64,000 nucleotides of DNA from DATIUV01 sp049322755 (GTDB taxonomy: Bacteria > Pseudomonadota > Gammaproteobacteria > Burkholderiales > UBA6910), in NCBI GenBank assembly GCA_049322755.1, contig JBMOQX010000053.1, forward strand, positions 124,001 through 188,000, read 5' to 3'. The notes beneath the pieces were generated by a model. The model was not told the DNA's origin and did no database searches. It saw only the letters and a list, made by a program, of their open reading frames with translations. Shown piece after piece: positions 25,480 through 35,987 of the stretch. Within the stretch, counting starts at the first letter, position 1; each line of letters starts with the position of its first letter. A program made the position numbers and the translations under genes.

Positions 25480-28408
25480 TCAGGGTCCCTCCCGTTTGCC
25501 TAACGGGGCGGCGGGCGTGCCCTGGGGCGCCGATCCGCCGCCATCGTGGCCGCCGCCACCGGCGGGTGGCGGCGGCTCCACCGCGTTTCCGCCGGCCGGC
25601 TTAGCCTGCTTCTTCCCGAATCAGGGTCACCAAACCGATCTGGAAGTACACGTCGTTCTCGATGCCGCGCAGCAGGATCGCCACCAGCGCGCCGAAAACG
25701 CCGAACGGAACCGCCGTGATCACCGAGAACGGCAGCTTCCAGGATTCGTATTGTGCGGCCAGGATCAGGAACACGAAAATCAGGCCGAATACGAAGACGA
25801 CGGCCGAGGTGCCGCCGGATTTCTTTTCCTCGAACGCCTGGCCGGCCCATTCGAAGCTGTAGCCGTCCGGCAGCACTTCCCGGGCGACTTCCTCCATCGC
25901 GTTCAGCGCCTGGCCCGAGCTGAAGCCCGGCGCCGCGTCTCCGGTGAGCTTGGCGGCGAGGAAGTTGTTGAATCGCGGCACCAGGTCGGGGCCGGTCTTG
26001 TAGCGCGTGGTGACCATCACCGACAGCGGCACCATCTCGCCGGTGCGGTTGCGCACGTAGATGTTCTGGATGTCTCCCGGCTCGCTGCGATAGTCGGGCT
26101 CGGCCTGCAGGATCACCTGCCAGACGCGGCTGTACTTGTTGTACTGGCTCACGTAGAGCGAGCCGAACAGCGTCTGCAGCGCGTCGTAGATGTCCTGCAC
26201 CGGCACGCCGAGGGTCTCAGCCTTGGCGCGATCGACGTCGGCGAACAACTGGCGCGAGGAGGCGTTGAGCGTGGTGGTGAGCCCCGCCAGTTCCGGCCGC
26301 TCGCGCGCCTTGGCGAGAAACTGTTGGGTCACCTGCGCCAGCTGGCGCACGTCGCCCTGGCCGCGGCTCTGGACCCAGAACTCGAAGCCGCCTTGGTTGC
26401 CGAGGCCCGGAATCGGCGGCGGATTGAGCGGCACGACGACGGCCTCCTTGATCTGCCTCAGCGCCGGCGCCGTGCGCTGCAGCGCGGCGACGGCCGACAG
26501 TTCGGAGCTCACGCGCTCGCTGAAATCCTTCAGCGAGATGAACAGCGTGCCGGCGTTGGTCTTGAACTGGCTGTCCAAGAGGCTGTAGCCGGCGATCGAC
26601 ATCACGTCCTTGACTGCCGGGTCGCCGGCAAAAACCCCGGCAACCCGCTGCGACACCTCCTGGCTGCGGTCGAGGCTGGCGCCGTCGGGCAGGATCACGG
26701 CGGCCAGCAGGTAACCCTGGTCCTCCTGCGGCACGAAGCTGCCGGGTATGATGGCGAACAGGTGCCAGGTGGCGTAGAGCATCACCGCGAACACGCCGAG
26801 CGCCAGCCAGGCACGCTTGATCACGAACGCCACGCCTGCGCCGTAAGCTTCGGTAAGCCGCTCGAAGCTGCGGTTGAACCAGCGGAAGAAACCCTTGCGC
26901 TCGCCGTGGTGGGGCTTGAGCAGCAGCGCGGCGAGCGCCGGGGTCAGCGTCAGCGCGATGAAGCCGGAGATCGCCACCGAGATGGCGATGGTGACGGCGA
27001 ACTGCTTGTAGAGCTGGCCGGTGGTGCCGCCGAGGACGGCGGTGGGCAGGAACACCGCGCCCAGCACCAGGACGATCGCGATCACCGGGCCGGCCACCTC
27101 GTCCATGGCCTCAAACGCAGCTTCCCTCGCCGATACCCCCAGCGAGTGCATCTTCTCCTCGATCGCCTCCACCACTACGATGGCGTCGTCCACCACGATG
27201 CCGATCGCCACCACCATGCCGAACAGCGTCAGCAGGTTGATGGAGAACCCGAGCAGCGTCATGAAGATGAACGTGTCCACCAGCGAGACGAATACGGCGA
27301 TGGTGGGAATCAGCGTGGCGGCGAAGCTCTGCAGGAACAGGTAGACCACCAGCACCACCGCTTCCACCAGCGTGTGGATCACCTCCTCGATCGAAGCCTC
27401 CACGAACTTGGTGGTGTCCATGGCGATGTTGTAGTCGAGCCCCTCCGGGAAGTTCTTCTTCAGTTCCTCCAGTGCGCGGCGCACGTTCTCCGCCACCTCC
27501 AGAGCGTTGGCGCCGGGCTGCTGGTAGACGGCGATGGCGGTGGCCTTGCGGCCGTTCATTTCGGCCCGCAGCAGGTAGTCCTTCAGGCCCACCTCGGCTC
27601 GGCCGACGTCCTTGAGCTTCACGATCGCCGCGCCCTTCGGGTCGGCGCGCAGGATGATGTTCTCGAACTCGTGGGGTTCGCTGAAGCGTCCGGAGGCCAC
27701 CACCGGGAAGGTCATCTCCACCGGCCCGCCGGTAGGCGCGCGGCCGATGGAGCCGACCCCGAACTGCTGGTTCTGCGCCGCCACCGCCCGCTGGATGTCG
27801 CTCGGGGTGATGCCGAGGGCAGCCATGCGGTCGGGCTTGAGCCAGAGGCGCATCGCCAGATCCGGCGTGCCCATGATCGCGGACTGGTTGGCGCCGGGGA
27901 TACGCTTGAGCGCGTCGAGGATATAGAGGTTGGCGTAGTTGCCGATGTACTGCTCGTCGTAGCGGCCATCGGGCGAAAACACGCCGATGATCAGCAGGAA
28001 CGCCGCGGAGCGCTTGTCCACCTGGACGCCGACTTTCTGTACGGCGTCGGGCAGCTGGGGCAGCGCCCGGCTCACGCGGTTCTGGACCTGCACCTGCGCG
28101 GTGTCCGGGTCGGTGCCGATCTCGAAGAACACCATCGCCGTGTACTGGCCCGCCGACGAGCTGGTCGACTGCATGTAGACCATATTGTCGACGCCGTTGA
28201 CCTGGGTCTCGATCGGTGCCGCCACCGAGTTGGCCAGGGTGTCGGCGTCGGCGCCGGGATAGGCGGCGGAGACGCTGATCTGCGGCGGCGTGATCTCGGG
28301 GTACTGCGCGATGGGAAGGTTGGCCATCGCCGCCAGCCCGGCGATGGTGATCACGATGGCGATGACCGACGCGAAGATCGGCCGCCGGATGCAGAAGTAC
28401 GAGATCAT
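25480..28408 (-). pseudogene. RND multidrug efflux permease (HAE1 type), C-terminus lost by internal deletion
   Basis: The frame from ATG 28408 follows AcrB/MexB-type pumps for about 930 residues: MISYFCIRRPIFASVIAIVI, GIVVDDAIVVVEAIEEKMHS with the proton-relay Asp pair, and the second porter half. It then breaks in TM10 at FQIGLVTLI, followed by REEAG and a stop at 25601; intact proteins have about 1040 residues. The natural tail survives in another frame (KKQAKPAGGNAVEPPPPAGG through APLGKREGP) ending at TGA 25480-25482, 1 bp before the OMF start. Roughly 100 residues (TM11, TM12) and one reading frame are therefore lost at the junction near 25605-25615. Export activity is unlikely. Confidence 0.75.
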
Positions 28409-28419
28409 CGCCGCTGCGG

Positions 28420-29600
28420 TCAGCGGGCTCCGGCGACGATCTCGCGCGCGTTGAGCGTCAGCTCGGCGGAGGCGAGCGCGAAATAGACGGCCGCTCGCGC
28501 CTCGAGCGCCGCGGGCGACGCGGCCGCACCGGCCGGCGCGGTGGGGGAACCGCCTCCAGCTGCCGCCGCGCTCCCGGCACCGGGCGCCGCCTTGGAGTCC
28601 TCGCCAGGGCCCGCGCCGCCAGCCGCCGCCGGTTTCGCCGTTGCAGTTGCCATTGCCGAAGCCGGCGGACCCGAGACCTTGACGGGCGCCTCGGCGCGCA
28701 GCTTGATGGCGCCGTCCACCGCCACCGTCTCGCCGGCCCGCAGCCCCTGCGTGATGATCCAGTCATCGCCGATCCAGTCGCCGGTCAGCACCGGGCGGAA
28801 CTCGGCTTTGCCCTCCTTGTTGACGACCCAGACGAAGCTGCCCTGGGCGCCCTGCCGCACCGCGCGCTTGGGAACCAGGATGGCGTCGGGGCGGGTAGCG
28901 CCCAGCAGCTTGACGCGGACGAACTGTCCGGGTCGCAGCAGGTCCCGGGCATTCCGGAACTCGGCGCGGATCAGGAACGTGCCCGTGCTTTCGCTGAACT
29001 CGGCGTCGGCAAACGTGATGCGTCCCGTCTCGTCGAAGGTACTGCCGTCGGCGAGGATCACCTCCACCTGGAACTGCCGGTCGGCGGGAATCCTGAGGCT
29101 GCCGGCGGCCTGCTCGTCGCGGTTACGCAGTATCTGGTTCTCCGACACGCTGAAATTCACCCGCATGGGGGAAAGCGCAGACACGCTGGTGAGCAGGCTG
29201 TTCTGAAAATTGACGTAGGTGCCTTCCTGCACCTGGGCGAAGCTGGACAGGCCACTCACCGGCGAGCGGATCGTGCAATAGCCCAGGTTCAGCTCGGCGT
29301 TGATGACGTCGGCCTTGGCGGCCTCGACGGCTGCTGCTGCCGCCTGCTGCTGGCCCAGGGCGTCGTCGAGGTCCTTCTGACTCACCGCGTTTTGCGCTGC
29401 CAGCGGCTTGACGCGGGAGAGGTTGGCATTCGCGGTCTGGAGCCGGGCCTGCTGCTCGCCCAACGCCGCGCGGGCGGCCTCGAGCCGCGCCTCGACTCGA
29501 GCGGAGCGGCCGATTTCGGGGGTGGTGCCTTCTCGCCGCAGGACGCCAGACCGAGGAAGGATACTGCCACCGCAGCGAGAACCGGAACGCTTCTTGGCAT
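28420..29600 (-). pseudogene. RND periplasmic adaptor (MFP), internal deletion plus frameshift
   Basis: The N-terminus lies in one frame: ATG 29600, MPRSVPVLAAVAVSFLGLAS, lipobox Cys in ASCGEKAPPPKSAAP. The remainder lies in another frame from about 29500: VEARLEAARAALGEQQARLQ, the hairpin, barrel domains and a long Ala/Pro-rich tail to 28420. The first lipoyl half and the strand leading to it (about 70-80 residues in relatives, ending DPKPFEARL) are missing at the junction near 29500-29515. The gene starts the MFP-RND-OMF operon, 11 bp before the RND start. Confidence 0.72.
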
Positions 29601-29747
29601 GGCTTGACGCACCCTTTCGGCGCGGATTGATGTCGCTGGATGGCTGGCGGTCGGCGTACGTCCGGGCGCCCCTGCCCCGGGTGAGGATTATCCAGCGCGT
29701 CCATGCGCGGCACAAATACCCACGGGTCGGTCGCAACCCGGAGCCGG

Positions 29748-30542
29748 TCACACAGCGATCGGTGCTTTGATCGGCGGGTGGTACCGGTAGTTCAGGAACT
29801 CGAAGTCCTCGAACGCGTACTCGAAGATCGACGGCGGCCGGCGCCTGATGTTCAGGGTCGGCAGCGGGTGGGGCGCGCGCGACAGCTGCAGGCGCGCCTG
29901 CTCCAGGTGGTTGAGATAGAGGTGGGTGTCGCCGCCGGTCCAGACGAATTCGCCGACGCCGAGATCGCACTGCTGCGCCACCATGTGGGTGAGCAGCGAA
30001 TAGCTGGCGATGTTGAACGGCAGCCCCAGGAACACGTCGCAGCTGCGCTGGTAGAGCTGGCAGGACAGCCGGCCTTGGGCGACGTAGAACTGGAACAGCG
30101 CGTGACAGGGCGTCAGCGCCATCTTGTGCAGCTCGCCCACGTTCCAGGCGTTGACGACGAGACGGCGCGAGTCCGGGTTGGACTTGATCTCATTCATCAC
30201 CTTGCTGATCTGGTCGACGTGCTGGCCGTCTGGCGTGGGCCAGGAGCGCCACTGGGCGCCGTACACTGGTCCCAGGTCGCCGTTGGCGTCGGCCCACTCG
30301 TCCCAGATGCTGACCCCGTGATCCTTCAGATACTTGATGTTGGTGTCGCCGCTCAGGAACCAGAGCAGCTCGTGGATCACCGACTTGAGATGGATCTTCT
30401 TGGTGGTCACGAGCGGAAAGCCCGCGTTCAGGTCGAACCGCATCTGATGGCCGAACACGCTGAGCGTGCCGACGCCGGTGCGGTCGCTTTTCTCGACGCC
30501 GCGGTCGAGGATGTGCTGCATCAGGTCCAGGTAGTTGCGCAT
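29748..30542 (-). CDS. thyA: thymidylate synthase
   Basis: 264 residues, the standard length. DRTGVGTLSVFGHQMRFDL, WDEWADANGDLGPVYGAQWR, catalytic Cys in MALTPCHALFQFYV, DVFLGLPFNIASYSLLTHM, and the C-terminal PPIKAPIAV that closes the active site. Methylates dUMP using methylene-THF; works with folA (22789) and dcd (19331) of this window. Confidence 0.98.
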   Translation of the reverse strand: MRNYLDLMQHILDRGVEKSDRTGVGTLSVFGHQMRFDLNAGFPLVTTKKIHLKSVIHELLWFLSGDTNIKYLKDHGVSIWDEWADANGDLGPVYGAQWRSWPTPDGQHVDQISKVMNEIKSNPDSRRLVVNAWNVGELHKMALTPCHALFQFYVAQGRLSCQLYQRSCDVFLGLPFNIASYSLLTHMVAQQCDLGVGEFVWTGGDTHLYLNHLEQARLQLSRAPHPLPTLNIRRRPPSIFEYAFEDFEFLNYRYHPPIKAPIAV

Positions 30543-30608
30543 GGGTTTTCAGGTGGTGGTGGATCGAGGGCGCCGGACGGCGCCGCAGTTCCCGGCCGTG
30601 CCGCGGCC

Positions 30609-31610
30609 TCAGGCGATGGAGAGCACGATCTTGCCGACGGTGTGGCCGGATTCGACCCGGCGGTGGGCTTCGGCGGCCTGCGCCAGCGGCAGCACCTCGC
30701 TCACCTTGATCTTGATCTTGCCGTCCTCGATCAGCTTCGCGCCCTGCTCGAGGATGCGGGTCTGGGCGAGCCGGGCGTTGTGCAAGCCCAGGTACAGCGG
30801 CGCGGTCATCTGCACGTAGCCGATCAGGAGGTTGCGCAGGCGCGCGGTGTTGATCGCCTTCACGTCGCAGGCGGTGGACAGCAGCGTGATCACCTTGCCG
30901 AACACGCGGGCGGCGCCAAAGGAGCGGCAGAACGTGGGTCCCCCCACGGTGTCTAGAATCACCCGCATGCCCTTGCCGTCGGTCCAGTCCAGTGCCGCCT
31001 CGACGAAATCCGCTTCGTTGTAGTTGATGGTGTGATCGGCGCCGAGGCTGCGCGCCAGTTCTGCCTTCGCGTCGCTGCTGACCGTGGTGGCGACGTAGGC
31101 GCCCAGGTGCTTCGCCAGCTGGATCGCCACGTGACCGACGCCGCCGGCGCCGGCGTGCACCAGCAGAGTTTCCTCGGCCTTGATCTGGGCCCGGTCCAGC
31201 AGCGCTTCCCACGCCGAAATCAGGACCAGCGGCACCGCGGCGGCTTCCTCCATCGACAGGTTGCGCGGCTTCTTGGCGACGTAATCTTCGTGCACCACCG
31301 TATGCTCGGCGTAAGTGCCCAGCCCGTAACCGAGCCCGTTGTTGAAGAAATACACCGCGTCGCCGGGGCGAAACCGCGTGACCGCGTCCCCCACCGATTC
31401 CACCGTGCCGGCGCCGTCGCAACCCAGCACCGCCGGCAGCTTGTCGGGATAGAACATGTGCAGCGCGCGCACTTTGGTATCGATGGGGTTGACCCCGGCA
31501 GCGCGCAGGCGCACGCGGATGTGGTACGGACTCGGCAGTTCGGGGTCCGCGACTTCGCCGTTTTCGAGCACTTCCGGGCCGCCGACCCGGGTCATGAGGA
31601 TGGCTTTCAT
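30609..31610 (-). CDS. zinc-independent quinone oxidoreductase (MDR superfamily)
   Basis: 333 residues. GroES-like N-terminus (VRLRAAGVNPIDTKVRAL, LPAVLGCDGAGTVESVG) and NADPH-binding Rossmann core (LLVHAGAGGVGHVAIQLAKH). The zinc ligands of alcohol dehydrogenases are absent, placing it with QOR/zeta-crystallin-like NADPH:quinone reductases. Cytoplasmic. It ends 66 bp before thyA's start on the same strand. The 260-bp interval to aroC holds no ORF I support. Confidence 0.88.
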   Translation of the reverse strand: MKAILMTRVGGPEVLENGEVADPELPSPYHIRVRLRAAGVNPIDTKVRALHMFYPDKLPAVLGCDGAGTVESVGDAVTRFRPGDAVYFFNNGLGYGLGTYAEHTVVHEDYVAKKPRNLSMEEAAAVPLVLISAWEALLDRAQIKAEETLLVHAGAGGVGHVAIQLAKHLGAYVATTVSSDAKAELARSLGADHTINYNEADFVEAALDWTDGKGMRVILDTVGGPTFCRSFGAARVFGKVITLLSTACDVKAINTARLRNLLIGYVQMTAPLYLGLHNARLAQTRILEQGAKLIEDGKIKIKVSEVLPLAQAAEAHRRVESGHTVGKIVLSIA

Positions 31611-31869
31611 TTTTCTCCCTTGGTGATCCTGCGTAATGCCGTCAGCGGGTGGCGCCCCGGGCCACCATCCCGGTGCGCCGGTTCCCAGTCACGGTCGCGG
31701 TCCCCCCGCCCTTCGCGGCCGACCGCCCCCGGCCCGCACGCCTGGCGCAGTGAAATTCCCTCGGGCCCCCTCGACCCGTCCGGATCGCCCGGTTTTGGCA
31801 AGTTGTCCGTCGGCCGGGCGTTCGCGGCCTCTATGTTAAACTTGAGCCCTTGTTTTTGCGAGGATTCCG

Positions 31870-33024
31870 ATGTCCGGTAATACCTTCGGCAAGCTCTTCT
31901 GCGTTACCTCGTTCGGCGAGTCCCACGGTCCCGCCATCGGGTGCGTCGTGGACGGCTGCCCGCCCGGACTGGATCTGGCCGAGGCCGACATCCAGTTCGA
32001 TCTGGACCGGCGCCGGCCTGGCACGTCGCGCCACGTCACCCAGCGGCGCGAGCCGGACACGGTGGAAATCCTCTCCGGCGTGTTCGAGGGCCGCACCACC
32101 GGCACGCCCGTCGCGCTGCTGATCCGCAACGTCGACCAGCGCAGCAGGGACTACGGCCGGATCGCCGACACTTTCCGCCCCGGGCACGCGGATTACACCT
32201 ACTGGCAGAAGTACGGCATCCGCGATTATCGCGGCGGCGGGCGGTCCTCCGCCAGGGAGACGGCGGTGCGGGTGGCGGCCGGCGCCATCGCCAGGAAATG
32301 GCTGCGGGAGCGTTACGGCGTGATCGTGCGCGGCTACCTGGCCCAGCTCGGCCCCATTCCGGTGGCTTTCAAGAGCTGGGACGGCGTATACGACAACCCG
32401 TTCTTCGCCGCGGATCCGGCCGCGGTGCCCGAGCTGGAGGATTTCATGGACCGCCTGCGCAAATCGGGCGACTCCGCCGGCGCGCGCATCAACGTGGTGG
32501 CGGAGAACGTGCCCGTGGGCTGGGGAGAGCCGGTGTACGACCGCCTCGACGCTGCCATCGCGCACGCCATGATGGGCATCAATGCGGTCAAGGGGGTCGA
32601 AATCGGTGCCGGTTTCGCCTCGGTGGAGCAGAAGGGCACGGAGCACTCGGACGAGATGACGCCGGGCGGCTTCCTTTCGAACAATGCGGGGGGGATCCTG
32701 GGCGGGATTTCCACCGGCCAGGACGTGACGGTCTCCATCGCCATCAAGCCCACCTCGAGCATCCGCCTGCCGCGGCGGTCCATCGACAAGGCCGGCGAGC
32801 CCGTCATCGTCGAGACCACCGGCCGTCACGACCCGTGTGTCGGCATTCGCGCAACGCCCATTGCCGAGGCGATGCTGGCGCTGGTGCTGATCGATCACGC
32901 GCTGCGCCACCGCGCGCAGAACGCCGATGTCGTCTGTCTGACGCCGAAGATTCCGGCGCGCGGCAGCAATGTCGGCGCGGCGCCGCTGTCCGCCCGCGAC
33001 GACCCCGAGCCCGACGAAGCCTAG
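31870..33024 (+). CDS. aroC: chorismate synthase
   Basis: 384 residues. MSGNTFGKLFCVTSFGESHG, RPGHADYTYWQKYGIRDYRG, GGRSSARETAVRVAAGAIAR and SDEMTPGGFLSNNAGGILGG are the three signature regions. Converts EPSP to chorismate with reduced FMN, the common precursor of the aromatic amino acids; trpFBA lies downstream. GAGGAT lies a few bases before ATG 31870. Confidence 0.98.
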   Translation: MSGNTFGKLFCVTSFGESHGPAIGCVVDGCPPGLDLAEADIQFDLDRRRPGTSRHVTQRREPDTVEILSGVFEGRTTGTPVALLIRNVDQRSRDYGRIADTFRPGHADYTYWQKYGIRDYRGGGRSSARETAVRVAAGAIARKWLRERYGVIVRGYLAQLGPIPVAFKSWDGVYDNPFFAADPAAVPELEDFMDRLRKSGDSAGARINVVAENVPVGWGEPVYDRLDAAIAHAMMGINAVKGVEIGAGFASVEQKGTEHSDEMTPGGFLSNNAGGILGGISTGQDVTVSIAIKPTSSIRLPRRSIDKAGEPVIVETTGRHDPCVGIRATPIAEAMLALVLIDHALRHRAQNADVVCLTPKIPARGSNVGAAPLSARDDPEPDEA

Positions 33025-33030
33025 GCGCCT

Positions 33031-33311
33031 GTGCTGGAACGCCTGCGCGAGTCGCCGGGTTTCGCTCTCGGGGGATCTGGCTGTTCCAGAACTTCTTCAA
33101 CATCGCGCGCTACGTGGCGGACGCACGCGCCCGGGAACTGCCGCTGGTGGGCGGGGGCGACCGCGACCGGGCCGAGATCCTCTCGCGCTGGGGCGTTCTC
33201 CACCTCGACGGTACGCTGGCGCGGGCCCTTACGGCGGCCGGCATGCCGGGTGCCGCGGGTTGCGCGGCGTGGCTGTGCGTCCGCCGGCGGCGCCGGGAAG
33301 CGGACGGCTGA
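33031..33311 (+). pseudogene. short hypothetical protein with a one-base frameshift in a G run
   Basis: GTG 33031 opens LERLRESPGFALG. Adding one G to the G5 run at about 33070-33074 gives a continuous protein of about 92 residues: GIWLFQNFFNIARYVADARA, RDRAEILSRWGVLHLDGTLA, a C-terminal hydrophobic segment and a basic tail (RRRRREADG). The combined frame looks like a real protein of unknown family, and neither half alone does. It follows aroC by 6 bp. A homopolymer miscount is as likely as a true mutation. Confidence 0.45.
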
Positions 33312-33347
33312 ACCGGAACGCCGCGCGCGCCGTCCCCGACCGCCGCC

Positions 33348-34499
33348 ATGAGCGCATCGCCTTACACCGCCATCGGCGGCTTCTATTTCTTCTACTTCGC
33401 TTTCGTCGGCGCGTTTTCCCCTTACTGGAGCCTGTATCTGCGCCACCTCGGCTATGCGGCCGTCGAGATCGGCCTGCTGATGTCGTTGCTGCAGGTGATG
33501 CGGATTTTCGCGCCCAACGCCTGGGGCTGGCTCGCCGATCACACGGGCCGCCGCGTCGAGATCGTGCGGGTCGCGGCCCTGCTGGGACTCGTCGGTTACG
33601 TCGGCGTTTTCTTCGGCGAGAGCTTCGGCTGGATGCTGCTGGTGATGGGCGCCATGAGCTTTTTCTGGAGCGCCTCGCTGCCGCTGGTGGAGGCCGTCAC
33701 CTTCTCCCACCTCGGCGCCCGCACCGGCGGCTACGGCCGCATCCGCTCCTGGGGCTCGGTCGGCTTCATCGCCGCGGTCGTCGGCGTGGGGTATCTGCTG
33801 GATCTCGTCGCCATCACCTGGCTGCTTTGGGTGGTGCTGGCGCTCAAGCTGGGCGTCGCCGGCGCCGCCCTTGCCATCCGCGACAGCAGCGCGCTCCGGC
33901 ACGATGCCGAAGGGGCGCCCCTGTGGGCCATCCTGCGGCGGCCGGATGTCCGGGCGCTGATGGCCGCGTGCTTCCTGATGGCGGCGGCCCACGGCCCCTA
34001 TTACGTGTTCTATTCCATCTTCCTGGTGGACGCCGGCTACACCAAGAGCGCGGTGGGATGGCTCTGGGCCCTGGGCGTGCTGAGCGAGATCGCGGTTTTC
34101 TTCCTGATGCCGCGCCTGACCGAGCGCTTCAGCGGCAAGCAGATCCTGGTGTTCAGCTTCGGCTGCGCGGTGGCGCGGTTTCTGCTGGTGGCGTGGTTTG
34201 TCGATGTGCTGGCGCTGGTGCTCCTGTCCCAGCTGCTGCACGCCGCCACCTTCGGCTCCTACCACGCGGCGGCGGTGGCCTCGTTCCATCGCCATTTCGG
34301 CGGCCGCCACCAGGCCAAGGGGCAGGCGCTCTACACCAGCGTCAGCTTCGGCGCCGGCGGCACCATCGGCAGCGTACTCAGCGGCTTCGCGTGGGAAACC
34401 ATCGGCCCGAACATCACGTTCACCCTTTGCTCGCTGGCTGCGCTGGGGGGCGGGGCACTGCTGGCCTGGAAGCTGGGCCCGGAGCGGGCCTGCGTCTGA
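33348..34499 (+). CDS. MFS transporter (HcaT-like)
   Basis: 383 residues with 12 predicted helices, starting YTAIGGFYFFYFAFVGAFSP. It keeps the MFS loop motif WLADHTGRRVEIVR between helices 2 and 3, and SWGSVGFIAAVVGVGYLLD, as in the PPP/HcaT branch (MFS_1-like). Inner-membrane secondary transporter; substrate not predictable. It precedes leuC by 65 bp. Confidence 0.88.
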   Translation: MSASPYTAIGGFYFFYFAFVGAFSPYWSLYLRHLGYAAVEIGLLMSLLQVMRIFAPNAWGWLADHTGRRVEIVRVAALLGLVGYVGVFFGESFGWMLLVMGAMSFFWSASLPLVEAVTFSHLGARTGGYGRIRSWGSVGFIAAVVGVGYLLDLVAITWLLWVVLALKLGVAGAALAIRDSSALRHDAEGAPLWAILRRPDVRALMAACFLMAAAHGPYYVFYSIFLVDAGYTKSAVGWLWALGVLSEIAVFFLMPRLTERFSGKQILVFSFGCAVARFLLVAWFVDVLALVLLSQLLHAATFGSYHAAAVASFHRHFGGRHQAKGQALYTSVSFGAGGTIGSVLSGFAWETIGPNITFTLCSLAALGGGALLAWKLGPERACV

Positions 34500-34564
34500 G
34501 GGGCCGCCCTGCGCCGGGCCGGGGGTTTATGCGATAATTGACGGCTTCACTGGAAAGTCTGGCA

Positions 34565-35974
34565 ATGGCGGGAAAGACGCTCTACGACAAGCTCTGGGAC
34601 AGCCACGTGGTCCGGCGCGAGGACGACGGCACGGTGCTGCTCTACATCGATCGCCACCTGGTGCACGAGGTCACCAGCCCGCAGGCGTTCGAGGGCCTGC
34701 GCCTGGCCGGACGCAAGCCCTGGCGGGTCGACTCCATCGTCGCAACGGCTGACCACAACACGCCGACCCACGACTGGGACCGCGGCATCGCCGACCCGAT
34801 TTCCCGCACCCAGGTGGAAACGCTGGACGCGAACATCAAGGCGTTCGGCGCCAAGGCGTATTTCCCGTTCCGGGACAGCCACCAGGGGATCGTCCACGTC
34901 ATCGGCCCGGAGAACGGCGCCACGCTGCCCGGAATGACCGTGGTGTGCGGCGATTCCCACACCAGCACCCACGGTGCCTTCGGCTGCCTGGCCTTCGGCA
35001 TCGGCACCTCCGAGGTGGAGCACGTGCTCGCCACCCAGTGCCTGGCGCAGAAGAAGGCCAGGGCGATGCAGATCGTGGTGGAGGGTGCGCTCGGCCCCGG
35101 CGTCACCGCCAAGGACGTGATCCTGGCCATAATAGGCCGCATCGGCACCGCCGGCGGCACCGGCTACGTGATCGAGTACGCCGGCAGCACCATCCGCGCG
35201 CTGTCCATGGAAGGCCGCATGACGATCTGCAACATGTCGATCGAGGCGGGCGCGCGCGCGGGGATCGTGGCAGTGGATGACACCACCATCGCGTACCTGA
35301 AGGACCGTCCATTCGCGCCCAGGGGCGAGATATGGGAGCGGGCGGTGGCGGCGTGGCGGGAACTCGAGAGCGACCCGGACGCGGCGTTCGATCAGACCAT
35401 CACGCTGGACGCTGCGGCGATCCAGCCCCAGGTCACCTGGGGCACGTCGCCGGAGATGGTGGCGCCCGTGGGCGGCTTGGTTCCGGACCCGGCGCGGGAG
35501 AGCAACCCCACCCGCCGCGAAGGCTATGCGCGGGCGTTGAAGTACATGGACCTGGCGCCCAACACGCCGATCCGGGAGATCCGCATCGACAAGGTATTCA
35601 TCGGCTCGTGCACCAATTCGCGCATCGAGGATCTGCGCGCGGCGGCCCGGGTGGTCAAGGGCAGGCGCGTCGCGGCCAACGTCAAGCTGGCGATGGTGGT
35701 GCCGGGTTCCGGGCTGGTGAAGCGCCAGGCGGAAGCGGAAGGGCTTGACCGGGTATTCACCGCGGCGGGGTTCGAGTGGCGCGAGCCGGGGTGCTCTATG
35801 TGCCTGGCGATGAACGACGATCGCCTGGAGCCGGGGGAGCGCTGCGCGTCCACGTCCAACCGCAACTTCGAGGGACGGCAGGGCGCCGGCGGGCGGACCC
35901 ATCTGGTGAGCCCGGAGATGGCGGCGGCCGCGGCCATCGCGGGTCATTTCGTGGATGTTCGGGAAGTGCTTTGA
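34565..35974 (+). CDS. leuC: isopropylmalate dehydratase large subunit
   Basis: 469 residues from ATG 34565 (MAGKTLYDKLWDSHVV). Fe-S ligands are in GSCTNSRIEDL and EPGCSMCLAMN; VCGDSHTSTHGAFG is also present. With LeuD it isomerises isopropylmalate in leucine synthesis. First gene of leuC - entericidin - leuD - leuB - asd. Confidence 0.98.
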   Translation: MAGKTLYDKLWDSHVVRREDDGTVLLYIDRHLVHEVTSPQAFEGLRLAGRKPWRVDSIVATADHNTPTHDWDRGIADPISRTQVETLDANIKAFGAKAYFPFRDSHQGIVHVIGPENGATLPGMTVVCGDSHTSTHGAFGCLAFGIGTSEVEHVLATQCLAQKKARAMQIVVEGALGPGVTAKDVILAIIGRIGTAGGTGYVIEYAGSTIRALSMEGRMTICNMSIEAGARAGIVAVDDTTIAYLKDRPFAPRGEIWERAVAAWRELESDPDAAFDQTITLDAAAIQPQVTWGTSPEMVAPVGGLVPDPARESNPTRREGYARALKYMDLAPNTPIREIRIDKVFIGSCTNSRIEDLRAAARVVKGRRVAANVKLAMVVPGSGLVKRQAEAEGLDRVFTAAGFEWREPGCSMCLAMNDDRLEPGERCASTSNRNFEGRQGAGGRTHLVSPEMAAAAAIAGHFVDVREVL

Positions 35975-35987
35975 AAGGAGTGATGCG

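Noticed and set aside
25496..28486. A 996-codon plus-strand open frame
   Set aside because: It is the antisense shadow of the RND permease; the His/Arg/Gly-rich composition matches no protein family and the opposite frame is clearly homologous to AcrB-type pumps.
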